From Campylobacterales bacterium (GTDB taxonomy: Bacteria; Campylobacterota; Campylobacteria; Campylobacterales; Sulfurimonadaceae): a stretch of DNA of 64,000 bases. The notes under the pieces were generated by a model. The model was given only the letters and a program-made list of their open reading frames with translations, did no database searches and had not been told where the DNA came from. The stretch lies in assembly GCA_016938175.1 (NCBI GenBank), contig JAFGVE010000024.1, forward strand, positions 62,001 to 126,000, given 5' to 3'. Positions 16,986 through 26,242 of this stretch are shown here, piece after piece. Position numbers and translations under genes: made by a program. Numbering within the stretch: the first letter of the stretch is position 1; each line of letters begins with the position of its first letter.

Positions 16986-18917
16986 TTAAAAGGATTTTAA
17001 TAACAGAGCTGCAAGTTCATTTACATTGGCTGTATTTGCAAAACAGTTTTTTTCGGCACATATTAGAAACTCTGTATCATCTGTTACCTTATGACTGACA
17101 AAAGGATATGGTAGTTTTGCAAGTTCAAAGGAGGCATTCTGTAAGTTTTGCAGATTGGATTTTATGATACGTTCACCTTTTACATAACGGATTATCTGTG
17201 TCAACATATGTGGCGAATAAATGGGTTTTCTACCAACTTCATAGGAGTTATACTCCATAGTTTTAAAAGCAAAATGCGTGTACTTTTCATCTTCGAGTAT
17301 GTATCCCAAACTAAGTAATACTTCAACCATTACGCTGACAGCACTTGTGTATGTGTTGTCTGTGATGTCTGCTTTTATGACAAGTTTGTTGGAACTAAAA
17401 TTCCACATTCCTTTGGAGTAAAACTCTTCAAGAGCTTTGTTGGCAAAACGTTGTGCATGAATAAGATAGAGTTCATCTCCATTAAACTTGTATGCCGAAA
17501 GGAGTGCACGCGTTAAAAAAGCATAATCCTCCAAAAAAGCTTCAACTTTTGGAGTTTTGTGAATGAGTGTTGTGTGGTAAAGTTTACCTTCTAGATACAT
17601 CGTTTCTAAAAGTGCATCTAGGTTTTTAATTGCTCTTACACCGTAACTGTTGTCTATAGCTCCAAGTTTAAGGAGAGCGTGAATCATCATGCTTGACCAA
17701 GATGTTTGTATTTTTTTGTCTATAAAAGGGTAGTTACGTTTGGCTCTTAGTTGTTCTAAAAGAGTTTTTACATCTTCGAAGTACTCTGGCTTTTCATTTG
17801 TAAAACGTATAATATTTTTCCCTTGGAAATTTCCATCAGGAGTGATACTGAGAGTTTGACATATCTCCGCTGGGTTAGTATATCCTGCACTCTCTAAAGT
17901 TTGGATAACTTCTTTGTATGTGTAAAGATAGTAGTCTCCTTCAGCTCCATTACTATCAGCATCACTTGCTGAGTAAAAAAGGTTATCTTCACTCATAAAA
18001 TTATGCCAAAAATCTGCACATGATTTAGCTACATGAAGGTATTCTGTATTATTACTTAGAAGATATGCATCCGCATATACTCCGATAAGCATAGCTGTAT
18101 CATAAAGCATCTTTTCAAAATGTGGGACATGCCACATTGCATCAACAGAATAACGGTAAAAACCACTTTCAACTAAGTCATAAATACCGCCCTTTGCCAT
18201 AGCATCAAGTGTTGTAAATAACATATTTTTAGCATTTTCATTTTTATACAGTTTTGCAATTGTAACGAGGGTAGAAAGTGTGGAAGCATGAGGAAATTTT
18301 GGTTTATCTGCAAAGCCTCCATTCTCTTTGTCAAAGTTTTGCTCTGCTTGGAGCATAAAATTTTTATAGAACTCTTCTTTAAGGACTGTTGCTTCTTTTG
18401 GGTGTTCTATTTTTTTTAAAAAGCTCTCAATCTCTTCGGCATTTTCAAAAAGTTTCGTATCATTTTCTTTAACTTTTTGAGCGACAATATTACTAATCTC
18501 TTTAAAACCCATACCTTCATTACTTCCTGGAATAGAGTCTGCAGGCAGATATGTTCTTGCAAAGAAAGGTTTGTTTTGTGGTGTACAAAATATAGAAGCT
18601 GGCCATCCTCCAACTCTATTGTTAAGTAGTCTGTATACTTCTTGGTAGTATTTGTCTACGTCTGGACGCTCTTCTCTGTCTACCTTAATTGCTATGAAGT
18701 TGTCATTTAAAATTGCAGCACACTCGACGTTTTCAAAGACCTCTTTTTCCATCACATGACACCAGTGACAAGAGCTGTAGCCAATAGAGATGAAAATTGC
18801 CTTGTTCTCTTTTTGTGCTTTTTCAAAAGCTTCATCACACCAAGGCCACCAATCTACGGGATTGTTTTTGTATTGTTGAAGGTAAGGTGAATCCTCTTTT
18901 TCTAGCCTGTTCGCCAT
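16986..18917 (-). CDS. Thioredoxin-domain protein, YyaL/SPATA20 (DUF255) family
   Basis: This 643-residue protein has an N-terminal thioredoxin-like domain with the family signature SSCHWCHVM (C50, C53) and VDREERPDVDKYY. A long alpha/alpha-toroid region resembling glycosyl hydrolase or epimerase barrels follows, with GGIYDLVESGFYRYSVD, HFEKMLYD and SASDADSNGAEG. The reaction of this widespread family is not established. There is no signal peptide, so it is probably cytoplasmic. ATG 18917 has AAGGA six bases upstream. It is slightly shorter than many homologues (about 680). Confidence 0.9.
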   Translation of the reverse strand: MANRLEKEDSPYLQQYKNNPVDWWPWCDEAFEKAQKENKAIFISIGYSSCHWCHVMEKEVFENVECAAILNDNFIAIKVDREERPDVDKYYQEVYRLLNNRVGGWPASIFCTPQNKPFFARTYLPADSIPGSNEGMGFKEISNIVAQKVKENDTKLFENAEEIESFLKKIEHPKEATVLKEEFYKNFMLQAEQNFDKENGGFADKPKFPHASTLSTLVTIAKLYKNENAKNMLFTTLDAMAKGGIYDLVESGFYRYSVDAMWHVPHFEKMLYDTAMLIGVYADAYLLSNNTEYLHVAKSCADFWHNFMSEDNLFYSASDADSNGAEGDYYLYTYKEVIQTLESAGYTNPAEICQTLSITPDGNFQGKNIIRFTNEKPEYFEDVKTLLEQLRAKRNYPFIDKKIQTSWSSMMIHALLKLGAIDNSYGVRAIKNLDALLETMYLEGKLYHTTLIHKTPKVEAFLEDYAFLTRALLSAYKFNGDELYLIHAQRFANKALEEFYSKGMWNFSSNKLVIKADITDNTYTSAVSVMVEVLLSLGYILEDEKYTHFAFKTMEYNSYEVGRKPIYSPHMLTQIIRYVKGERIIKSNLQNLQNASFELAKLPYPFVSHKVTDDTEFLICAEKNCFANTANVNELAALLLKSF

Positions 18918-18950
18918 TAAATGTCCTTGATTTTTATAATGCCGTAGAGT

Positions 18951-19000
18951 AGAGAAAAGTTGCTAATGAAGTGCTTAATCTTTCCTCTTAGCAATTCTCT
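18951..19000. repeat. Imperfect inverted repeat between two minus-strand genes
   Basis: AGAGAA-AAG-TTGCTAA at the left end pairs with TTAGCAATTCTCT at the right end, with a three-base bulge and a loop of about 20 bases. It lies between the mscS stop and the start of the YyaL-like gene. It could end the upstream transcript or act in the leader of the next gene. No T tract follows on either strand. Confidence 0.35.
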
Positions 19001-19007
19001 GCAAGGT

Positions 19008-20387
19008 TTAACTTGAAGCTTTAGAGGCTTTTAGTTTTATACTCTCATCAGCATTAAAAGCCTTGAGTAGTTCTATAGAGACTCTGCCTCTACTTTCAAG
19101 TATCTCTTTGTAGTTTGTCTGGTATGAAATAAGTCCTACAACACCAGTTTTAAGGGTGTTGAGTGTGAAGGTGAGTTTGTATTCGTATTTTAGCTCTTCC
19201 ATAACAGTTTTTACAGTTTCTCGAATTTTTTCAAAGTCGTTTTCCGTAGCAAATTCAAACTCTATAAGATCATTGACAATGCCATTTTTTTTACGTGAGT
19301 AGTTATAGAAAACTTTTGTAAAAACGTAGCTGTTTGGAATGTAGATAGTTCTTCCGACACTCTTTACCTCTTTGACGTTTGTATAGTCTTCTATCTCATT
19401 TAATTTCAACTTCATGAGAGAAATATCCGTAATGTCACCAATAGTATGTTTTGTTTCAAACTGCACCATAACTCTGTCGCCTACACGGAGCATATTGCTA
19501 AAGAAGATATAAATCGCTGCAACGAGATTAAGAATAATCTCGCGTAATGCTATCGTAAGGGCCGCAGCAACTACACTTAAAAACGTGATGATATATATAA
19601 AATCCTCCATATATCGAACAACGATATAGAGGAAAAGTCCCATATAAAAAATAATAGAAAGCACCTTTGAATAGATACCATGACTATCAGGGTAGAACTG
19701 TTTTTCAATAATTTTATAGATAAATAGAAGAATTTTGTAGAGAATAAAAAGCGCAATAACAATTACAAGAGTAATAATATGCTTTTGAAGCTTCTCTTGG
19801 TAATACTCAGCGTATCTTTTATCGAGCTCTGTTTTGAGCTCCATGAGATTTGTATATGTTTTGTTTATATTTTCTGAGAAATCTTCAAAGTATTGTATAT
19901 CTTCAATATCTACAGAACCTTTAGGGTTTTTTTTGTAGTAGCTATTGAGTAGAGAGTTTGCTTTGTTAAACTCGTTCTTCATAAATATGAGTCTGTCTAG
20001 AACACGTGAGAGTTTCTGTTGTGATGTCTTATCGAAGTAGTCATAAGCAGTAATTGTAGGGAGTTCAAACTTATAAGGTGCGAGTAGTGTTTCAAAACTC
20101 TTATTACGCTCATAGAGTGATAATTTTGACTTTTGTAACTCAAGACGACGATTTAACTTCTCCAAAGTTTCTGGTTTTTTTTGACTGTATTTTATTTTTT
20201 GTTCTATTTTTACAATATTGTTAATGGTAGTGTAGTAGTTTTTGTTATTAACGTAGGTTTTAATCCAGATATTTTTATTATCCCAGATGTTTTTTGATAC
20301 TTCTGTGGACAGAGTAGCATTTGTCTCTGCATCATCTCCAAGAGCTACAGAGACAAATATAATGAAGGCATAAAAAAATCGTATCAC
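19008..20387 (-). CDS. MscS-family mechanosensitive channel
   Basis: The 459-residue protein has a signal peptide (to about 17) and a periplasmic, largely coiled-coil region to about 195. Three to four membrane helices span about 200-300, and the last is the pore-type helix rich in small residues (VVAAALTIALREIILNLV). The MscS beta domain follows (VGDRVMVQFETKHTIGDITDI) and then a cytoplasmic alpha/beta end. Such channels release solutes on hypo-osmotic shock. The start is GTG, overlapping the AstE-like stop by four bases (GTGA), so it is coupled to the rimK cluster rather than standing alone. Confidence 0.88.
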   Translation of the reverse strand: MIRFFYAFIIFVSVALGDDAETNATLSTEVSKNIWDNKNIWIKTYVNNKNYYTTINNIVKIEQKIKYSQKKPETLEKLNRRLELQKSKLSLYERNKSFETLLAPYKFELPTITAYDYFDKTSQQKLSRVLDRLIFMKNEFNKANSLLNSYYKKNPKGSVDIEDIQYFEDFSENINKTYTNLMELKTELDKRYAEYYQEKLQKHIITLVIVIALFILYKILLFIYKIIEKQFYPDSHGIYSKVLSIIFYMGLFLYIVVRYMEDFIYIITFLSVVAAALTIALREIILNLVAAIYIFFSNMLRVGDRVMVQFETKHTIGDITDISLMKLKLNEIEDYTNVKEVKSVGRTIYIPNSYVFTKVFYNYSRKKNGIVNDLIEFEFATENDFEKIRETVKTVMEELKYEYKLTFTLNTLKTGVVGLISYQTNYKEILESRGRVSIELLKAFNADESIKLKASKASS

Positions 20388-21436
20388 TCTTCTATAATCT
20401 CCTCGTTGTTAAGCTCTAGAAAATGATTTTCTTGAAGTGTCTCTTCAGAGAAGTATTCTATTTTTTCATCCGCAATTTCAAGATCTTTGAACTTTGCTAT
20501 ATGAAAAATCGCATCTCCCTCTTGTATAAGAGGGATTTCTGATTTTCCTATAATGATGCCGTCAAAAGGAGCTAAAATAGGAAAACTTTGTTCTCCTAAA
20601 GGCTCGTCTATATAGGCGATAACTTCATCTTTATTTACTGTTTCACCCGCTGTTTTGAGTGTACGTATCATTCCATTCTCAGTAGAGCGAATCCATCTGC
20701 TCACCTTTGTAATAATAGGAGTTCTGACTCTTTTTTTCTCTTTAAGTGGGGGTAGCATTGAGTTAGCTCGAAGTACATTGACAATACCTCTTACCCCTAT
20801 GCGAATACTTTGTTCATCAAAACGAAGTGCTTCACCGGCTTCATAAAGTAAAATTGGAATGCCGGCATCTTGGGCAGCAGCACGCAGTGAACCATCACGC
20901 AGAGCGGAGTGAAGAATTACAGGAGCTTCAAAGGCTTGGGCAAGTCGAAACGTATACTCATTTTCAAGATTTGTACGAACCTGTGCAAGATTGGATTTAT
21001 GTATAGAGGCAGTATGAAGATCTATTCCAAGATTAGATTTACTGACTATTTCATCAAAAAATATTTTTGCGACACGCGCAGCAAGAGAGCCTTTTGAACT
21101 TCCCGGAAAACTTCTGTTTAAGTCTCTTCTGTCTGGAAGATAACGGGAGAGGTTCATCATTCCATAAACATTGACTACAGGGACTAAAATAATAGTTCCT
21201 CGGAGTTTTTTGAGAATACTGAGTTTTTTAAAGCGTCTTATTATCTCTATACCGTTGAGTTCATCTCCGTGAATTGTCGCACTTACAAAGACAACAGGAC
21301 CACTTTTTCTTCCACGTAAAACGTGGACTCGCAAATGCGTAGGTGTATTGTAGAGTTTTGGAAGTTCTATATTTATAGTTGTACTTGTTCCCCGAGCTAT
21401 CTCTACACCGCCAATGGAAAACTTTTCAGTAGGCAT
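20384..21436 (-). CDS. Succinylglutamate desuccinylase/aspartoacylase-family zinc hydrolase
   Basis: This 350-residue M14-like zinc hydrolase has the metal-binding motif ATIHGDELNG and a second ligand region GIDLHTA, with the arginine-rich RDLNRSFPG between them. The C-terminal 110 residues look like a barrel-sandwich (biotinyl-like) domain (AGETVNKDEVIAYID ... FDGIIIGKSE), as in the 'AstE2' subgroup. The family removes acyl or glutamyl-type groups from small amide substrates. It lies one base after rimK and overlaps the MscS gene. Its substrate is unknown; the rimK context suggests a glutamate-containing one. Confidence 0.85.
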   Translation of the reverse strand: MPTEKFSIGGVEIARGTSTTINIELPKLYNTPTHLRVHVLRGRKSGPVVFVSATIHGDELNGIEIIRRFKKLSILKKLRGTIILVPVVNVYGMMNLSRYLPDRRDLNRSFPGSSKGSLAARVAKIFFDEIVSKSNLGIDLHTASIHKSNLAQVRTNLENEYTFRLAQAFEAPVILHSALRDGSLRAAAQDAGIPILLYEAGEALRFDEQSIRIGVRGIVNVLRANSMLPPLKEKKRVRTPIITKVSRWIRSTENGMIRTLKTAGETVNKDEVIAYIDEPLGEQSFPILAPFDGIIIGKSEIPLIQEGDAIFHIAKFKDLEIADEKIEYFSEETLQENHFLELNNEEIIEE

Positions 21437-21437
21437 T

Positions 21438-22370
21438 TTATGCTCCTATACTGTCTCGCTTAATACGTTTTTTCTTCACAGTAGTTGCTGATTTTGGAGT
21501 GACATTTTGAGCGATATAGTCCATTACCTTACCTGCTATATCTATTTTGGTAGATTTTTCTATACCCTCTAGTCCAGGGGAAGAGTTAACTTCCATAACA
21601 AGAGGTCCACGAGATGATGGAATCATATCAACACCACAAACACCAAGTCCCATAGCTTTTGCTGCTGCTAGTGCCATACTTTTTTCTTTGCGGTTAAGTT
21701 TATAAGCAGTTGCACTTCCGCCTTGGTGAAGGTTTGAGCGAAAATCTCCCTCAGCACCTTGACGTTTCATAGCTCCTACGACTTCTCCGCCAACAACGAA
21801 AGCACGTATATCCGCCCCGCCTGCCTCTTCGATAAACTCTTGTATTAAAAGATTGACATCCATCCCGTAAAAGGCATCAAGTACAGATTTTGCAGCTTTT
21901 TCTGTGTCAACTAAAACCACACCGACACCCTGTGTACCTTCTAAGATTTTTAAAACAAGAGGTGCTCCGCCACTCAGGGCAATAACATCTTTTGCACTCG
22001 ATTTATTTGAGGCAAAAACTGTTTTAGGCATATCTACGTTATGTTTTGAGAGCACTTGCATACTTCTGAGTTTGTCTCTACTTCTTGCAATGGCTAAGTT
22101 TCCTGAAGTTGAAAAAACATCCATCATTTCAAAGTGGCGTACCATTGCCGTTCCGTAAAATGTTCTACTCGCACCTATTCTTGGGATAATAGCATCTGGT
22201 TTTGGTAACTGCTTTCCAAGATAGTTTATGTGTAACTCTCCCTTCATAATCTCAATACTACACTGTAGATAGTCAATAACTTCTACTTTCCATCCTCTCT
22301 CTTTAGCCGCTTCGACCAACCTTTGTGTTGAGTAGAGTGTCTCATTTCTAGAGAGTATATAAACTAGCAT
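21438..22370 (-). CDS. rimK: RimK-family ATP-grasp glutamate ligase
   Basis: RimK adds glutamate residues to the C-terminus of ribosomal protein S6 in E. coli and can make poly-glutamate. The 310-residue protein shows the ATP-grasp pattern: RSRDKLRSMQVL, PLVLKILEGTQGVGV, LIQEFIEEAGGADIRAFVVG and the metal-binding EVNSSPGLEGIE. It has a short basic tail (VKKKRIKR) beyond the E. coli length. It overlaps the RimB-like gene by seven bases. Whether S6 or another molecule is the acceptor here is not shown; rpsF is not in the window. Confidence 0.93.
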   Translation of the reverse strand: MLVYILSRNETLYSTQRLVEAAKERGWKVEVIDYLQCSIEIMKGELHINYLGKQLPKPDAIIPRIGASRTFYGTAMVRHFEMMDVFSTSGNLAIARSRDKLRSMQVLSKHNVDMPKTVFASNKSSAKDVIALSGGAPLVLKILEGTQGVGVVLVDTEKAAKSVLDAFYGMDVNLLIQEFIEEAGGADIRAFVVGGEVVGAMKRQGAEGDFRSNLHQGGSATAYKLNRKEKSMALAAAKAMGLGVCGVDMIPSSRGPLVMEVNSSPGLEGIEKSTKIDIAGKVMDYIAQNVTPKSATTVKKKRIKRDSIGA

Positions 22371-22810
22371 AATTTTCCTTTTTTATTTTGTGTTGTTTCG
22401 TTGTTGTGTGCAATGTACTCTTGTGAGACATCTACTAAAAATTTACCGCTTAAAAATTTTCTGCCTATAAGCATAGGGTATCGCATATCGGCTCTGTTTG
22501 TTAATGATATTACAGTTGTATATTTTTTACCAAAAAAGTGTACATCCACTTTTATCGTTGGTCTCTCTTGAAGTTCTCCATTTGAGCTTCTGACACGTTT
22601 TACAGTGTGAAGAGGGAGTGTCAGCCTTTTACCATGATATGCTTCATGCACTTCATCCAAAAGTGAAAAAGTAACGTATCCCTCTTTTGATAGGTCAATG
22701 TTATCACAATGAAGTGCATTTGAATCAGCTCCGGTGTCTACCTTTGCATCCAAGTCGACAAGTTCCAAATCCAATATAGTGATTCTCTCTTTTCGTCCAA
22801 CGATTTTCAT
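22364..22810 (-). CDS. RimB-like retropepsin-fold protein (ATP-dependent zinc protease family)
   Basis: The 148-residue product belongs to the Pfam 'ATP-dependent zinc protease' family (PF05618), whose fold is retropepsin-like. It shows VDTGADSNALH (the DTG-type active loop) and MRYPMLIGRKFL near the end. In Pseudomonas a RimA-RimB-RimK operon controls S6 glutamation, and the RimB member is of this family. A longer start at 22825 is possible, but ATG 22810 has AAAGG about seven bases upstream and gives the usual N-terminus MKIVGRKE. It is the first gene of the RimB-RimK-AstE-MscS run. Confidence 0.85.
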   Translation of the reverse strand: MKIVGRKERITILDLELVDLDAKVDTGADSNALHCDNIDLSKEGYVTFSLLDEVHEAYHGKRLTLPLHTVKRVRSSNGELQERPTIKVDVHFFGKKYTTVISLTNRADMRYPMLIGRKFLSGKFLVDVSQEYIAHNNETTQNKKGKLC

Positions 22811-23011
22811 TCTGTGACCTTTCATTAAATCTCTGTTTATTTTATCTTTTCAAGCCTTAAGTTTTATATTTAGTATAAATATTTAAATCCATTCAGACTT
22901 TCAAAAGCAAAATTATATACCTAATGTTCAAACTTTACTCATCTTTTTACAAGAAAAAACTGCTAAAATTATTGGATTAAAAAAACGTTAAATATGTAAA
23001 GAAAGGTTTGT

Positions 23012-24379
23012 ATGGAAATTACTCAAGAAGAATTAGATCAACTAGTAGATATGGTCTTTTTAGAGATAAACCAGTTTAAAAATGAGAATAGCACCATTCA
23101 CCCTTACGATATATCTGAACAGCTTTTAGAGATACGTGATAAAGACAAAGAAACTTATGTAAGTGTCATAAAAAAGATTCCGCATGAACTTTTTGCAGAG
23201 ATACTCTCGGAGATGCCGGAGTATGCTCAAGAAGAGATAAGTGAGCTTCTAAGTACAAAAAAAATTGCAGATATCGCTTCAAAAATGGATACCGATGATG
23301 CTGCAAGCTTCTTACAAAACATTAGTGAAGATCATGAAGAGGTAGCTCAGGGGATTTTAGAGCGTTTTGATGAAGAGGATAAGGAGATTATCCAACAGCT
23401 CATGTCTTATGAAGAGGACGAAGCTGGTTCTTATATGCAAACAGAGCTTTTTGATGCAAATATAGACGATAATATAGGTCTTGCAATCAAAAAATTAAAA
23501 ATGCTCAAAGAGGCAAATGAAGTCGATAATATCTGGCATGTTCATATTACAGATAAATCCCATAAATATCTCGGTTCAGTTGGATTAGAAGAGTTAATTA
23601 TTTTTGAACACTCACTTAGCTTTGAAGATATACCTTTTGAGAAGTATAAAAATTACTATGTCAATCATAAGGCTGAGATTAAAGATGTTGTCGAAATGTT
23701 TACTAACTATAACCTCAGTTCAATTGCTGTTGTAAATGATGATAACATACTTCTTGGGCGTATCACATCTGATGATATTTATGACATTATTCAAGAGACT
23801 GCAACAGAGCAAATCTATAATCTTGCAGGGGTTAATGATGTTGCAGAACAGGATGAAGATATGTTTGCTATTGGAAAAACACGTGCTATATGGCTTGGAT
23901 TTAACCTAATTACAGCTATTGCCGCTTCTTTGGTTATCGGAATTTTTGATACGACTATACAGTCTTTAGTTGCTTTGGCGATACTTATGCCAATAGTTGC
24001 TTCAATGGGTGGAAATGCTGGAACGCAAACTCTGACAGTTACGGTTCGTCAGATGGCACTAGGTGATATTGCAGGAGAGGATGCCAGAAGAACTATCTAT
24101 AAAGAGGTTTTTATCTCTTTGGCAAATGGTTTTTTATTTGCGGTAGTTATAGGACTTATCGCTTACTTTTGGTTTCACATTCCTCTTCTGGGATTAGTTA
24201 TCGCTATCTCTATGATAGTCAATCTTTTAAGTGCCGGTTTTTTTGGAAGTGTTATACCGCTTATCTTGCAAAGAGCTGGAATTGATCCAGCGATTGGAAG
24301 TACGGTACTTTTAACAACTGTTACTGATGTCGTAGGATTTTTCAGTTTTTTAGGTTTAGCGACACTTATACTGCTATAA
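23012..24379 (+). CDS. mgtE: Magnesium transporter
   Basis: MgtE is a gated inner-membrane magnesium channel. The 455-residue protein has the N-terminal helical superhelix domain (repeated ADIASKMDTDDAA-like units, 60-130), a pair of CBS domains (about 135-255), a linker, and a C-terminal five-helix membrane domain. The conserved pore region MPIVASMGGNAGTQ is present. The cytosolic domains sense magnesium and close the channel when it is abundant. It is followed ten bases later by a cation exchanger gene. Confidence 0.96.
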   Translation: MEITQEELDQLVDMVFLEINQFKNENSTIHPYDISEQLLEIRDKDKETYVSVIKKIPHELFAEILSEMPEYAQEEISELLSTKKIADIASKMDTDDAASFLQNISEDHEEVAQGILERFDEEDKEIIQQLMSYEEDEAGSYMQTELFDANIDDNIGLAIKKLKMLKEANEVDNIWHVHITDKSHKYLGSVGLEELIIFEHSLSFEDIPFEKYKNYYVNHKAEIKDVVEMFTNYNLSSIAVVNDDNILLGRITSDDIYDIIQETATEQIYNLAGVNDVAEQDEDMFAIGKTRAIWLGFNLITAIAASLVIGIFDTTIQSLVALAILMPIVASMGGNAGTQTLTVTVRQMALGDIAGEDARRTIYKEVFISLANGFLFAVVIGLIAYFWFHIPLLGLVIAISMIVNLLSAGFFGSVIPLILQRAGIDPAIGSTVLLTTVTDVVGFFSFLGLATLILL

Positions 24380-24389
24380 AGGAGTTTAG

Positions 24390-25562
24390 ATGGAAGTTCA
24401 AGGGAAAAAAGAGGATAGGCGGTTACGCTATTTTATTGAGGACTACTGGGATATATTTCTGGGTGTACTTGCTATTCTCGTAGCGTTTTATTTTCATAAA
24501 TCCGGACAGGGTGGTATGGCTACTCTTTTTGCTGCTATAGGTATTGGGAGCCTCTCTTTAACGGTTGCTGAGGTAGCAGAGATTCTTTCAGAACGGTTCC
24601 AAGAGCCATATGGTAGTTTTGTACTTACTTTTAGCGCCGTAATTGTTGAGATAATTCTGCTTTATATTATTTTATTACAGGTTAATAGTGATCCAAACGT
24701 AGTAAGTACAGTCAAGGGCGGGATAATTGCAGCTGTAATAGTCGACATGAATGTTCTTCTTGGTCTTGCAGTATTTTTAGGTGGACTACGTTTTACGGAA
24801 CAAGAGCACAATAAAGAGACATCAAGCGCTTATACAACAATTCTATTTGTGACAAGTGTGGCTCTATTAGTCCCGAGTTTGCTTAATCAGAGTCAGCATA
24901 CTCGTGCAACTATTGAGGATGCTTCTGTACTTATCGCCATTTTGTTGATGATTTTTTATTTTTTTATTGTTATATTTCAAACAAAGACACATACACACTT
25001 CTTTAAACAGACTGCAAGAAGCCGTATTTTTCGTTTAAAACGTAAGATGGAACAGCAGAGTGAAGAGAGTGATGAAAGTACGCAGACAGATGATTATATA
25101 TTTGAAAAGTTTAACAATCTTGGACTTATTTTTTCAATGTTTATATTTATTGCGACTATTGCGCTTGGAGCGGAAGTATTTGCAAAAGATGGTGTAGAGC
25201 TTGCACGAGAAAATGGTATTTCTGCTGCACTATCAGGACTACTTATCGCTATAGTTGCAGTCTCACCTGAGATAATTACTGCTATTAAGGCGGCAAAAAA
25301 TGATGAAATTCAAAGAGTTATCAATATCGCAATGGGTGCATCAACAGTCTCTATTCTCTTGACTGTTCCTATACTTGTAGCGTTAGCTTACGCAAGTGGA
25401 ATTCGCCTTACACTTGATTTTACACCACTTGAGATAGGTGCTTTGATTTTAACTATTGTACTTGCATGGAAGACTACAGATGAGGGACAGACAAACTACT
25501 TTGAGGGTATTTCACACTTGATGTTTTTTGCTGCATTTACCATTATCGCAATTTACTATTAG
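24390..25562 (+). CDS. Calcium/cation exchanger (ChaA-like, CaCA superfamily)
   Basis: The 390-residue integral membrane protein has about 11 helices and the two inverted alpha-repeats of CaCA exchangers. The first repeat is LTVAEVAEILSERF...SAVIVEI; the second is IAIVAVSPEIITAIKAAKND with NIAMGASTVS. ChaA-type members exchange Ca2+ (or Na+/K+) for protons. A charged cytoplasmic loop (about 205-240) separates the halves. AAGGAG precedes the start, and it forms an operon with mgtE. Which ion is moved is inference. Confidence 0.88.
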   Translation: MEVQGKKEDRRLRYFIEDYWDIFLGVLAILVAFYFHKSGQGGMATLFAAIGIGSLSLTVAEVAEILSERFQEPYGSFVLTFSAVIVEIILLYIILLQVNSDPNVVSTVKGGIIAAVIVDMNVLLGLAVFLGGLRFTEQEHNKETSSAYTTILFVTSVALLVPSLLNQSQHTRATIEDASVLIAILLMIFYFFIVIFQTKTHTHFFKQTARSRIFRLKRKMEQQSEESDESTQTDDYIFEKFNNLGLIFSMFIFIATIALGAEVFAKDGVELARENGISAALSGLLIAIVAVSPEIITAIKAAKNDEIQRVINIAMGASTVSILLTVPILVALAYASGIRLTLDFTPLEIGALILTIVLAWKTTDEGQTNYFEGISHLMFFAAFTIIAIYY

Positions 25563-25570
25563 GAGTCATT

Positions 25571-26239
25571 ATGCATTATCTTTCTGTTATTTTACTGTTG
25601 GGTACATTGGTAAGTGCAAGCGAACTTCCAAAGTATAGTGCTGAAGTTGTGCCAAAAAAGATGTCTGTTAAGAGTAAAAAGGTTCGTTTTTATGCACTTG
25701 TAAATCCCCCAGTACAAAAGGTACATGCTGAGTTGCTACAACTTTTTAAATCTGTGAAAGAGGATATAAAGCTCAAGAGAAATCTTGCAAAAAGAGATAT
25801 GTTGAAAAAAGCTTATAAAGTGACTACAGATGAGCAACTGCTCTATGCACTTAAACCTCACCCACAAAGTATCACTTTGGCACAGGGTGCTATGGAGAGT
25901 TCTTGGGGGACTTCACGTTTTTTTGTTGAAGCAAAAAATATTTTTGGAATGTGGAGTGTAAATCCTAAAGAGCCTCGTATTCCTGCAGGTGTTAAACGTA
26001 AAAATGGCAAGCAGGTCTGGGTGAAAAAATTTGCAACTCTTGAAGAATCTGTACGTGCGTACTATAAAACTATGGGACGTGCAAAGGCTTACAGAGCATT
26101 TCGTTTAGCCCGTTACGTTACAAATAATCCTTATGAGATAGTGCCAACTCTTAATACATATTCAGAAATGAAAGAGGAGTATCCTCTTGAGTTGGCAGCT
26201 CTTATTCGCTATAACAAATTACAAAGGTATGATAAGTAG
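25571..26239 (+). CDS. Bax-like secreted glucosaminidase
   Basis: The 222-residue product has a signal peptide (to about residue 17) and a C-terminal mannosyl-glycoprotein endo-beta-N-acetylglucosaminidase-like domain. The conserved core is LAQGAMESSWGTSRF, with the likely catalytic Glu, then NIFGMW and FATLEESVRAYY. Relatives (E. coli Bax, B. subtilis LytD-type domains) cut peptidoglycan glycan strands. AGGAG precedes the start. It would act in the periplasm. It ends three bases before an outer-membrane-type protein. Confidence 0.88.
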   Translation: MHYLSVILLLGTLVSASELPKYSAEVVPKKMSVKSKKVRFYALVNPPVQKVHAELLQLFKSVKEDIKLKRNLAKRDMLKKAYKVTTDEQLLYALKPHPQSITLAQGAMESSWGTSRFFVEAKNIFGMWSVNPKEPRIPAGVKRKNGKQVWVKKFATLEESVRAYYKTMGRAKAYRAFRLARYVTNNPYEIVPTLNTYSEMKEEYPLELAALIRYNKLQRYDK

Positions 26240-26242
26240 GAT

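Noticed and set aside
22811..23011. Magnesium-sensing leader before mgtE
   Set aside because: About 200 bases are available, divergent from the RimB-like gene, but no M-box-like paired structure was recognisable by eye.
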